This document shows, in pieces, positions 37,676 through 48,611 of a DNA stretch of 64,000 nt. Every line of letters begins with the position of its first letter. Position 1 is the stretch's first letter. The notes below the pieces were generated by a model. The model did not search any database and had not been told where the DNA came from. It was given only the letters and a program-made list of their open reading frames with translations. The position numbers and the translations under genes were made by a program. Source of the stretch: Todiramphus chloris collaris (Eukaryota > Chordata > Aves > Coraciiformes > Alcedinidae); the NCBI GenBank assembly GCA_025345505.1, contig JANVCC010000020.1, forward strand, positions 54,240,772-54,304,771, read 5' to 3'.

Positions 37676-38374
37676 TGAATACAGTTTTTAAGCAAGCAAT
37701 TGTTAGATACATTAACTTTTTTGGGTTGAATAGAACTGGCCATGATTAACTCAAGAGCTTCCCCTCCCAAAATGTTGGTTTGGGGTTTTTGTCTTTCTTT
37801 TTCTTCTTTTCTCTCCTCTTTCCTCATCATATTTATTATGAAAATACAGATTACAAAAGATTTATGGATCCTTTGGGCCAACCAAAACATAAACATTATC
37901 AACACTGTAAATATGAAGCTGCTGACACTAAAATGAAATGATCATAGACCGAACTTTTTCACAAGATGCATTAGACACAGAGTCTTAACACCCAACTTTA
38001 CCAACAGAGATTATTTCAACTGTATCTGTTTCTTTTAATCCTGAACCGAGGCCTCAACACAAAGTCCTAAAGCAGAGCATGTGAAAAAGCTAGCTCAAAT
38101 CTTTCTCTTATTTTACTTCCCTGCAACAATTGCTTGCTGAATTTAACTGCAGGACCACTCATTTACTCCTGCAGGAGCATAGAAACTTCTCCTGAGAAGT
38201 TTTAATGATGAGCAAGGTTACCCATAAGCAGAGGAAAAAAATTCTACCTACATTTTACAGTGTTCACCTTGGGGACGCTTGAATATCAAGTTTTTACAAG
38301 GACTTCTGACAGAACCCTCATATTCTCAGCCCCTCTAAAAAACCTAGACCAGGTATTTCATATTTAGCTCCCTC

Positions 38375-38610
38375 AGCTCATTAACAGTAACAATGATGAC
38401 AGTAACAATACCCATACACAGCACTCATGATCTGTCAAAAAACAAAACACTTCACAAAGGAGACAAAACATTACCATTTCTCATTTAGAAACTGAAGTAT
38501 GGAAAAATGAAATCACATACCCAAGACTATTCAGCTGAAGCAGTAGCAGAGCCAGGATAAGAAGCCAGAGTCCCTGTGCATATATTCAACGTAAGCCGCT
38601 CTGCATCTTG
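38375..38610 (+). mobile_element. MIR-like SINE
   Basis: The order of landmarks follows MIR: 'cagtaacaatgatgacagta' with later 'aaaacacttcacaaagg'; 'accatttctcatttagaaac' then 'tgaagtatgg'; 'aatcacatacccaagactat' then 'tcagctgaagcagtagcaga' then 'gccaggataagaagccagag'. These correspond to the consensus phrases around 'cattttacagatgaggaaactgaggc', 'gcccaaggtcac' and 'gcagagccaggat'. Strongly decayed but in consistent order, so likely old and shared across amniotes. Confidence 0.75.
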
Positions 38611-38699
38611 AACTTCAGTGGAGCAAGTAATATTATGCTTGCCTCTCTTGCAGATCTGGGCTGAACTTTCATTATAATCTGGAAGCACTTCAAAAGCTG

Positions 38700-38762
38700 T
38701 GAATTAAAAAGCACTTTATAAATGCAAAGCATGATTATTATTCAACAGATATTGAAAAAATT
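38700..38762 (+). mobile_element. MIR/L2-type 3' tail fragment
   Basis: The run 'aaaaagcactttataaatgc' followed by 'aaagcatgattattatt' resembles the tail shared by L2 and MIR-type elements. It lies 90 bp downstream of the MIR-like segment and may be its 3' end. Confidence 0.55.
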
Positions 38763-41689
38763 ACTACAGTTTGTATTTGTTTGTCTGTATTTGTGGGATC
38801 TATGTTGTTTCAACACTTGAACAGCTTTTCATAATGACACCATCTGTTAATTCTTACCCCTCACCAAACTAGAACAAGTGGGGGAATTGTTAGACTTCGG
38901 TTTTAGAGATACAAATTTCACAAATAAATCTGAACCCAGGGTCAGCGAGAGGCATTACCAACAACATGAGGCAGCAACTGATCAGGCACAGCTTCCAGCC
39001 CAAGCAGAATAAAAAGGATAGGACCATCAGAAAGAACACAACTCTCAACAAGATCCCTGCAATAGCTCTTTGTTAAATCGTGCTCCCTTTCCTGACCCTA
39101 TTAGATGAACATCAGTAACTCATAGGTCACTCAGATTAGTGGGGCAGCAGTGGGTGGGATATTTCAGATCTCATTTGAGATGTCTGTTAGCTAGTATGGA
39201 CACCTGGGTACAAGTTAAAGATTCTCCAATTGCAACAAGTTTCAGATGGGCAGAGCTCTCAGGGGGTCTACCTGGAGGCACTACCCCTGCAGCCAGAGCC
39301 TTGTTCAATTAACATTGCTAGATTAGGGGCCAAGCTGGTGTAAAATACTGGAATTTCATATGCAGAACACATTCATTACCTGCAAAAATACCAATTGTGA
39401 AGCAAGAGGAGGACCACGGGCATGTATTATTAAATGTTATAAAGTAAAATAAAATTTTATAATCAACCTGTTGGTTATCCCTTCCATTTTCCTTAAATAT
39501 TGATATCCTTCTCACTTTGCTTCAAGATGTGCTTCTCCTCTGTCTTTGTACAGGTTATATGAGAATTTATTTAATACAGTTGTACCTGCAAAAGGGTCAG
39601 ATTATGTTGCATGCATATTACATGGTGAAAATACAGAGCCCCTGGTCTATAAACTAATTTTTGCATGTGTCATTAAAGACCCCTTAGTTTTCCTACAAAC
39701 CTTTTAATCCTCTCTTGATGAATTTGTCTCAATAATTTCAATCTTTTCTCAGCAAATTAAATCCCAAACAGTTGATACGTTCTATTTCATGCAGACTTCT
39801 TATCTAAAGGACAGCCTTCACTATAAATGCAAGTGGTGGTACCTACATCACTATACAAGGTAACAGAGAACTTGCTGTTATTATTTATGAATGTTCAGGA
39901 TGCATCTATGAAAACCTCAGCCCTCAATATTCCTGAATATGCAGGAGTCAGACACAATACTGCAGTTGCACTTGTCTAGTGGTGCCCTTGGTGGAGTTCT
40001 TCATATTAATCTCATTTGGTATTCATCATCACTGCAATACCTAATTGCCTCATGTACCCAGGAAGGAAAGATGTTTCCCACCTGCCATTAGAAGAATTTC
40101 CCATTTCCTTCAGTGGGCTTCTCAGAAGGTTCATGTAAGGTACGGAATTAGGTTGCTCTTCCATTTACAGACAGGGACCTGAAGATACGTTCTTGGCACA
40201 GTGGTACGATATAACACTTAGAAAACCCTACATTTGGTAACAGAAGAAGCATAGTCATCTCAGCATGATGCTTTGCCTGATCTAACATATCAAGCATTCC
40301 AAGTTATGTTTACATCATGGATATCACGTACTGAGGCACAGAAAGAATGAGTCTGTCCTGAAGTTGTGCAAAACTTCAGTGTCAAGCTCAGGCAGAAGTC
40401 AAGATTTTCTAAACTTTACTTCTTATGTCTCAACTAGAAGGAAACCCAGTGTGAGCTTTCCTTTCCACCCTCCAGACATACCACTATTGTAGTTCAATAG
40501 TGACAATGAGCTTCACAAACAAAACCTACTTTCTCAGCTCATTGTACTGGGTGTCATCACGGTGGACCATGGCTGTTTCCCATGGGCTTGTGTTTGAGAG
40601 TAGACACAGAACTGGCACAGTCTAGACAACAGGCTGTTGTACATGGTGCCTCAAGTTACCCAGAAAGCATTAGTTGGGATCTAAGAAAAAGACAGTGACT
40701 TTCTCTGCTGCTGAAATGCTATTTCCTCATTAACCAGCAACATATGAGAGTGCACTGGGAAAATGAATCTTCTGGTAGCCCCAGGAAAGGCAGGTAAAGA
40801 ACTTCAACCTAAAAGGTATATGCATGCTACTATGATGGGGTGAGAAAGGTGCCCAATGTGCAAAATCTCACTGACAAAACTTCCCAGTTCTTGCTCCTCA
40901 GTCCCATCGACTGTGACTAGTTGAAGCACATTATAGTCATTTCACAGTGACTTAAATTAACTTGATGCTGTTATTAAGGAGTAATTATTCCTAAAAAGGA
41001 AGCAGAATGGGCATTATAGGCACATTGGTGATATCAGTACAGGCCAGTGAGGACCCCTGAATTCAGGCCAGCTTTCTAAAGCCCTTTGTGTCACTGTTTT
41101 ATGAAAAGTATTTGATAACATTGCTGCTTTCTCAGATGTGATCTCATTTTTAACCCCAAATGGCACTTTTAGGAACAGCTCCCTCAGGTTTACTTCTATC
41201 AGATCATAAAGTACATTGTATTCCCTTGCCTATGAGATGTGCTAAAACTTGTATCATTTGTAACTGGAAATCCTATAAAGCTGCCTGACATTTTTTCATT
41301 CACAAAAAATTGAAGTCAAAATTCGAATGGATGAGAAAGAACCTTCCAAGATTAAAAAAGTGTGTGTTTTGTGGAGGAAGCTACTATCTGAAGCACTTTT
41401 CCCTAAATATAGTAGGGACTAAAGTTTTTTTGGTAATAACAGCTGAGCTTTACCTCTTCTTGGATTAATAAACACATGGTCCATGTCTGATTTGTCTGAC
41501 TCATGTTACAAAAACATGCTATATGCTATATGAAACATGTTTAGCTTTCCCCAGCTCTGCCCTGTGTAAACTCATTTTAAAGACTATTGGTGTTAAACTG
41601 TTTAAAAAAAAAAAAAAAGCAGTTAAAGTGAGATTATCCTGTGAGTGCATGGAAAACACTTCTCACCATCCTACAAAACAAGTAAAACT
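38763..41689. other. Non-coding stretch, nothing recognised
   Basis: No repeat family or exon identified; a poly-A tract lies near 41,604-41,618. Confidence 0.5.
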
Positions 41690-41735
41690 TGAATCACAGA
41701 ATCATAGATTTTAGATCATAGAATCGTAGAAGATT
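41690..41735 (-). mobile_element. CR1 3'-tail microsatellite remnant
   Basis: 'gaatcacagaatcatagatt' and then 'gatcatagaatcgtagaa' are reverse complements of the CR1 tail repeats. No CR1 body follows on the right in the same orientation, so only the tail remains. Confidence 0.6.
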
Positions 41736-41974
41736 TTTGATATATTTGGATTCTATGACTCTATATTTGGAAATACAGGCAATTTACCACCCAGTTTAAA
41801 GATTTCAAAGTAGGACTATGGTAAGACTGCAATTTTCCACAGAGAAAGCAGAGTGGTGTGCAAACACTCCAGCATCACTCCTTGCAGCATGCTAGGGGCA
41901 CTTGTGGAGTTATTCTTTGTTTTGCAGATCTGCAAGCTAAGTATGAGGCATTAAATTACTTCCCAAAAAAATCT

Positions 41975-42107
41975 GGAGTAACCTTCTTTGAAGGCTTTCA
42001 AAATCTGCCTGGATGCATTCTTGTGCAACCTGCTCTGGGTGGTCCTGCTTTGTCAGACTAGATGATCTCCAGAGGTCCTGTCCAAGCCCTACCAATCTGT
42101 GATTCTG
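41975..42107 (+). mobile_element. CR1 3'-terminal fragment, plus strand
   Basis: About 130 bp of CR1 3' end: 'aggctttcaaaatctgcctg' then 'gatgcattct', 'gactagatgatctccagagg' then 'tcctgtccaagccctac' and the tail 'tctgtgattctga'. This is a severely 5'-truncated insertion. Confidence 0.88.
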
Positions 42108-42136
42108 AGCAAGCCTGCTGCAGTCAGATTTTCACA

Positions 42137-42354
42137 GTTCACACCGCATGCTAATGTGGGACTGTGGTGGATTGACCCCGGCAAGGCACCAGGTGCCCAC
42201 CAAGCCCTTCTATCACTCCCCCCGACCCCCTTCAGCACGGCACACAGGGAGAGAACGAGATGCAAAGCACAGGGGTGTGGGTTATGATAGATAAGATGTT
42301 ATTTTCTACTTCCCGTCCACAGGCGATGTCGGGCCATTAGCATGCAGTGTGAAC
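42137..42354. repeat. 20-bp inverted repeat flanking an LTR fragment
   Basis: The arm at 42,137-42,156 is the reverse complement of the arm at 42,335-42,354, with one mismatch in 20 (the C at 42,145 faces A at 42,346). The left arm ends 6 bp before the LTR terminus and the right arm starts at the broken LTR end. Homology does not extend beyond the arms. Confidence 0.9.
42163..42334 (-). mobile_element. Truncated ERVL-type LTR, minus strand
   Basis: The reverse complement matches the last 171 bp of the LTR at 5167-5634, from 'ggcccgatatcacctg' through 'tctatcataaccca' and 'gggcacctggtgccc' to the terminal CACCACA. Here the terminus reads tgtggtgg at 42,163. U3 and the promoter are missing; the broken end coincides with the right arm of the inverted repeat. 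Confidence 0.88.
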
Positions 42355-44961
42355 AAGCAAGCAGGTTGGAGGATGTCAAAAATAGGGTCCAGGAAGACTT
42401 GAGTTGCAGCTGGCATAGGTCATCATGTACAATGAATGGGCAGAGAATAAGCTGAAGCTAAATATACTCCAACTCCTTGTAGATTCAGTGCTGGCAGTAG
42501 GCCAGGCTGCAGCAGTAATTGCTGGGGTAGGTTTAAAGTGCTCTCCTGTGCCAGCCAGTCAGCTCTGCCTTAAATTAACCCAGCTGACTTTAGGCTGAAA
42601 CAGATGACGGGCCCTCATAAACTCAGTTACACCAGTTCAGCCATAAGTGGCAAAGGCTATAGATGAAGTGCGGTGCTTTACAAATATCTTGAATCTCCAC
42701 TGTCTTCCCTGCAGTGACTGTTGACAATGACCTAAATTCTTGAATCCATCTGAAATACAAAGCTTCTGGTTAACCTAAGCAGCTTCACTTTCAAGGGCCT
42801 TTGCCTAAGATTGCTGTATAGTCAATGAAAGGAGGCTTTCTGAGACCATTTCTCCACTCAGTATTAAGATGTATCAATAAATTCACTCAAGATGTTCCTG
42901 TGGATCTTCTTTCCTGGTCATCCATTTCTCTGGGCTCCTCTTATTACACTCTCTGATCTTTCCAACTGCAAGAAGCCACAATGCTGCTGTACTGGAGACT
43001 TGTTTAAGTCCTAATATAAAATGATGTTCATATACACTGTTAACAATTCCACTACAATCCAGACATTTAGTATTAAATTAGTTTGGTTAAAATAAAAACC
43101 CTGGGCCTGTAGAAGTACGTGCATGTACATGGTTATAAATATAATTCAACTGCTAATTTAACATGTTGAGCTTACATTTTCTATAATAAAATATTTAAGT
43201 GGTTTTGACTCCACAGTGTGATTCAAAAAAAACAATGCAAGATAGAAAAAGACATCAGCACCTGATAGTATTGACTGGCCACAATCAATCACCCAGGTGA
43301 GTACTAAGATAAGTATCTTCACTGTGGACTGACAAGGTCCAATACAGATTTTCCCAGAGAGAAATAATCTCAATAACACCACCTCATGCAACTGTAACCT
43401 AAGACCAAGCTTTCATTTTAATCTGCATTTCTAATGCCTACCACTTAAATATCAGAAATGTCTGATCAAGCATTGCCCAAGGCTGAGCCAAAGCGGAGTA
43501 AAACACAGGGCTGTATTCTGTTCCTGTAGCTGAAGCTGGTGGAGGCTTCAGAGAGCAGTTTATTACGTCTGTGGAACCTAATGAGCACTAAATATTTTGA
43601 CTATCTCACCACCTCAGTTTTTTCTATACTTCTTCAGAAATCAGGCTTTCCCAAAAAGTCACCTTTGAGGCTGGTCTCATAGCTGGGTCTGGACCAGTGA
43701 CTAGACTTGCTTGAGCTGAGTTCTGCTACTTGAAGTAGAAGCCCTCCCACACGTCATCACAGAATATATGACCTTACCCCTCCTCCCTTGGTTCTGGCAC
43801 TGACTATTAATGCTGTTTGCAGCTAGTGAAGTTTCCTCAGCACTCTCTGCTGCTCTCTCTCCAAGCTCCTTCTGCTTTTGTTTTCCAACTGCAGCAAAAA
43901 ATACATGAACCTCATTTTCTGCCAACACTGAGATGAACAAATGCCAGAAAACAATGTGAAAGATAGCAAAGCAGGGCAATTTGTGTTAGGGTTATACTTC
44001 TAGCTAAGGATCCATCGAAAGCTGCAGGAATTTATCTGTATATAGATGAGATGACACCTCTTGCTGCTGTAGGATCTGGACAAACTAGCTAACAAAATAT
44101 GTCCCTCAACAGCTCAGATTTATCTCAGGTTTTACTGGCAGGGAGAACGGAGAGTTGGAGAGGCCACAGGACAAGCCCATGATTGTGAAGAAAGTCAGCA
44201 GTAGACCTAGATCTGCTGTCTCGCTGCCATGGGCATTTAGCTCTCCTCAAGATTCCTGTTAGTGAGGGATATTGTGGAGAGCTGGAGAAATGGGACATTT
44301 TTGGCCAAGTAGAACTTTTTCCACCAGGAGCAAGAGTGTTATCAGGCAGGACTGGAGAGCTGGTAGGTCCGCAGCAACCTCTCCTGTGGCTTGGAGCAGT
44401 CCCTCTGTCAGAGCATGAGCTCCCCTTGTTCTTGGACAGCCCTATCTAAAAGGCATCGTCTGGAAGAAATTAAGAGGGTTTTTTTTTGGTTTTTTTTTTG
44501 TTCCATCGTTGCCTGACAACTTCAGCAGATGCAACAGATACACATCCCCCTTTGCTTCTGAAGAACTTTGCTTACTGTTAAATGTTGAAAGCATTAAAGC
44601 TAATTGAACTCACTGCTCAGAGAACTAAGTCTGAGGTCAACTGTCATATGTGGTAACACTGTTCAGGTAAAAGGACTTTTGGGGTAGTTTAGAAATCTTC
44701 AGAGAAGCGCTCATGCCTGTCCACATACTTGTCAGTCCTACTTGTCATTACTAATGTTTTTCTTTAGGTTGGACAAACAGACGGATATACTTTGAAGAAC
44801 TCCTCAAGGAATGGCTGGACGAACTAAATCTGGAGTTGGTGTTGAAAGTGGTGACATAAGATGCTACTCAGATGGCCAGATTTTAAGCACTTTGCTTCAG
44901 GTGATTAACCTGGAATAGTCTTTATGGTCCGTAGAGAGGCAAGTAGGAAAAGAGATGGAGG
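42355..44961. other. Non-coding stretch, one weak exon-like segment
   Basis: No repeats recognised apart from a T-rich tract at 44,477-44,500. An acceptor-like 'ttactaatgtttttctttag' ends at 44,768 and is followed by about 30 open codons; it is described under findings and is not annotated as a gene. Confidence 0.45.
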
Positions 44962-45701
44962 GATGGTGTCCTGGTTTGAGTGAGAACAGAACTAATTCTT
45001 TTCAGTAATTCAGTGTCTGCTTCTAGCAGTGATAACACCTCATGTTTAGAGTTACTACCAAGGATTGGTACGCAGACCAAGGCCACTACTGGATCTTGTG
45101 TACCACATTGGGGGGTGCAGAAAGTAAAAGGCCGCATCTGCAGGAAGGAGCAGACAGGACAGGTGACCCCAAACTGACCAATGAGGTATTCCATCCCATA
45201 TACATCATATTCGGTTTAGAGCTGTGGGATCCAAAGGGTCTCTGGGCTCTTCTCCCCTCTTGGACTGCTTTGCCAGCTTTGCTTGGCTTGGCTCAGGTCC
45301 TCTTCCGGTTCCTTCCTCGGAGCACCCAAGGAGGTCTCTGTCCATTCTGCCTTCAATCCGGTCTGTGTGTTTCTGAACCCAATACCAGAATCCAGCTCCT
45401 GAACACAGCTCCCATCTGCTGCGGGGCCCAGCCTGGGATTCCCCTGGTGCCTGCATAGCATCAGTGGTGGCGATGATGTAATTACCATCAGAGAGGTTGG
45501 GTTTGATACTGGTTTTGTATATATTCCACTTTTATTATTATTAATTTCATTTTAATTAAATCTGTTCTAGTTTCCTTTTCTAATCACTAAGTCTCTCTCC
45601 CTTATTCATTTTCTCTTCCCCTTTGGGGAGAGAGGGGGGTTAGCAGAGAGCGTCTGTTATAGGTCTAAGGGGCCACCCTGACCCTAAACCATGACAGATG
45701 G
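44962..45701 (+). repeat. 5-bp target-site duplication pair (GATGG) around LTR
   Basis: GATGG stands at 44,962-44,966 directly before TGTCCTGG and at 45,697-45,701 directly after ATGACA. Confidence 0.88.
44967..45696 (+). mobile_element. Solo LTR, avian ERVL type, 730 bp
   Basis: Starts TGTCCTGGTTTGAG, the familiar beginning of avian ERVL LTRs, and ends CTAAACCATGACA. A perfect 5-bp duplication flanks it. Family landmarks in order: 'gaacagaactaattcttttc' near the start, 'accccaaactgaccaatgag' and 'gtattccatcccatata' in U3 (about 45,168-45,203), 'ggttttgtatatattccact' then a 'tttattattattaatttc' tract in R/U5, and 'cccctttggggagagagggg' near the 3' end. The TATA position has decayed (tcatattcgg). 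No proviral genes adjoin it, so it is a solo LTR. The single long open frame inside (45,042-45,458) is incidental. Confidence 0.92.
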
Positions 45702-48567
45702 TGAAGGGAGAGAGTAAAACCAGATATGCTCTTCCATAAAGCAATTCAGATACATAACTAAATACTGTAATTGCTTTCTAGAGGGACTGACTGTGTCCTT
45801 GTCAACTTTATGGGAAACCTAGAGAAATTATCTTCTAAACATAACTACTGCAAATATCCTCTCAGTGTCACACTGAGAAAGGGGTCTCAGATTGTAAATG
45901 AGAAGAGGACTCTTGACTTGTAAGGTGTTATTCTTTACTTGAATCCTGCTGAGGATTCAGCCCAGTATATCTAAAACTCTAACGATGCTTGGCCCATGGG
46001 TGAACAAATTTATTTTGACTGTCATACTTTTTTTTTTCTGGGAGAAAGAAGGAAAGGAAGAAGTGGTTGGTGGCTGTCAATGGTGCAGCAGAGGACTTGT
46101 TTCTAAAGTGATCCTCAGCTGCTGTAAATCCAGAGCAAGTGACACCACATCAGGACTAGACCAGCAGAGCAAAGACGTTCACAATGCTGTGAGGGCATCT
46201 CCTACATGCACAAACAGACTAACTTCCATAACACTGAACTGGTGACTTCGGGGTTAGAAGACCTTTTGTTGCTACCTGGAAAAAGCAACCTGCTAGAAAT
46301 AAAGGGGAGGTACTTTTGACTTCATAGAAGGGTGAGTTCTCTTTAAGGTGTGCTGAGAAATGTGAGCATTCCACACATTTAGGCATGCTTTTCAGTCAAA
46401 GACTGAAAAGAAGAAAGAAAAAGAACCTGGCATGGGAGGCTCACTCTTTCTCATCTGCCAGGTCTAAGGCAAGTAGAGTGACTTCTGTTTTGTAGAAGGA
46501 AAGGAAGTCTTCTGGAAGCATGGTTCTGGAAGGCTATAAGGAGACATGCTGCTGTTGGAGAAGTTATCATGGTATCACAGGCAGACAGGCTCTAAAGAAG
46601 ATTGCAGTTATGGTATGTCCAAGATGTCTTGTCATTAATTATCTAGACAAACTTCTGGGAGATGGCAGGAAACCTCTAGATGACAAAATCCATGCCCTAA
46701 ACACACTCATACACTCTCACATCTGTGACTACAGCCTTGCACAGGTTTTACAAACAGCAGCATTTGAGCTTCCACCATGCTTTGAACTACAGGCAAGAGG
46801 CGTAGATTCCCAGCAGCACAGGGCATGATCATGAATGACTCAGTCTTACTTTCTGGGTCACAAACTTTGTGATCTGTACAAAGCAGAGAATTACTATCAA
46901 AGGGATACAAACAGTCCAAAGCATCTGCGAGGCTCTTCTGGGGGAAAACAAAGGTCTTGCTTTTGTCTTCCACTTATATCAGAATGGGAATAACCTGATG
47001 ACCTAAGAAGCAGAGTAATTTTTAATACCTGCTCTTTTCTCCCTGTACCTCGAGGGGTAGAGTCCTGCATGCCTCATCTCACTGGTTATCATTATTATGT
47101 CATCCAGATCAATCATTTCAAGCTCATTGGGTTGTAAATGAAGCTTTGATCATTCGTTACACTTTGTTAGTATTTATCAGAGACAGGACTCTGTTAATCT
47201 GAAACAGCAGTACTCAAAACCCAAGGAAACCTGGGCTCAAAGAGCACTTACTGCAAGCTGGAGGGGTGGCATTTGGTTTTGTTTGTTTTCTAAATTATTC
47301 ACATCTAAAAATTTCCAAACTGCTGTAGGATACAGCTCCAAAAGGTAAGCAGATCAGAAGCAACCACAGAAGAGAGAGTCCTCTGCTAGCAAAAAAATCC
47401 TCTTTTATGTTAAAGTAAGTGTAAGGCTTCTGGGACTGATCCACAGTGCACTGAAGTCATCAAAACCAATAGGTCTAATTCATCAAGTGCTCTGGAGCTG
47501 GTCTTTCAACAGTTTTAAGTCCTTGTATGCACTGCCTGCAGTTTACATTGCAGTTAGGACCAAGCAAAAGCACTACTTTTCAATTTCAAGCTCAGGACCC
47601 GAAAGAAGGGCCATGCTCCAAATGTGTGCCTTAGCGATGACAAGCAAAAATTCTTTAGCACCATCTAGCTAACATCGAAGGTAACCCACATTGACACTTG
47701 CTACAAATTTGCTCTGTCACCGACACTCTCTGGCTTGTTGAGCATGCAGACCTCAAAAGCCTAAGAGCTGGGTGCTGCATGCTGATGAGGAGAAGGAGAG
47801 GATGTGTTTAACAAGCACGCCGAGAGCGGAGCGTGGAGCCAGATGGGGCACCGGTTATTGGCCATGGGAAGTGCAAGTGCAAATTTCATTCAATTTACAC
47901 AGTACCTTGTTCAACAATCTGAGAAAACAGAACAGTGGAACATGAGAAGGGACAAGATCACCTTTTTTGCTGAAATGTTAGAGAGAAGACAGACAAATGA
48001 AACACTGTGAGAGCAAAACTTAATGCAGGAAGATTTGGTAAAGCTGAATAAAGGGCTACGAAATTAATGGGAGGTGCCAGGAAAAGCTTTGAGGGAATAG
48101 TCAGAGGCAGTCAATCAAAATCCTTCACAAGTTCATTCAATATTTGCTGAAATGTTCCTACAGAAAAGAAAAATACTGTAGAGTGAACAGTTCAAAACAG
48201 TCCAGTATATTGGAATGAAAGAGCTTGAATTTTCCTTTTTGAAATACATTTATTTCTTAAGATTTTATGATGTCATATTATTATATAAAATGTAAAAAAA
48301 ACCCCAAACAACTCAGAAAACTGAGTTAGCAATCTACATTGAAATTTTCTAAAAGGAACATTTGAGAGACTGCTTAATAAAACCATTTGTTAAAATTTGA
48401 AACTGATGGATAATGCATTTCAGAATCAAGCCAAATATTAAAAACTCAAGAATAGAATTTTTCTCCCCTCAAAGTTTAATGAAAAACTTCCAAAACTTTT
48501 TTTTTTTTTTTCCCCCTTGAAATTTTGATAAAAAAATCCGTTCAGTTGATATTGGAAATGCCTGCAG
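45702..48567. other. Non-coding stretch, nothing recognised
   Basis: Open frames of about 60-100 codons (for example 46,520-46,828) match nothing I recognise and lack supporting context. Confidence 0.5.
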
Positions 48568-48611
48568 GCATACTTTACTAATACTTCTCAAGAAGTATTA
48601 GTAAAGTATGC
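48568..48611. repeat. Perfect 21-bp palindrome with 2-nt spacer
   Basis: The left arm 48,568-48,588 and right arm 48,591-48,611 are exact reverse complements, separated by CA at 48,589-48,590. The pairing stops at the next base on each side. The arms are AT-rich and contain 'actttactaatacttct'. A 2-nt spacer does not suit a microRNA precursor. It may be a cruciform-forming palindrome or a recent template-switch product. Confidence 0.95.

Larger units (their letters stand above)
31083..38374. other. Non-coding stretch rich in homopolymers
   Basis: Contains the A/C tract at 32,168-32,220, poly-A at 33,235-33,260, poly-C at 35,851-35,877 and AT-rich text at 37,629-37,675. I recognise no gene, RNA or transposon. 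Confidence 0.5.

Noticed and set aside
45042-45488. Open frames of 83-138 codons on both strands
   Set aside because: Contained within the ERVL solo LTR; no protein similarity.
48568-48611. MicroRNA precursor
   Set aside because: The stem is perfectly paired and the loop is only 2 nt, unlike Drosha/Dicer substrates.
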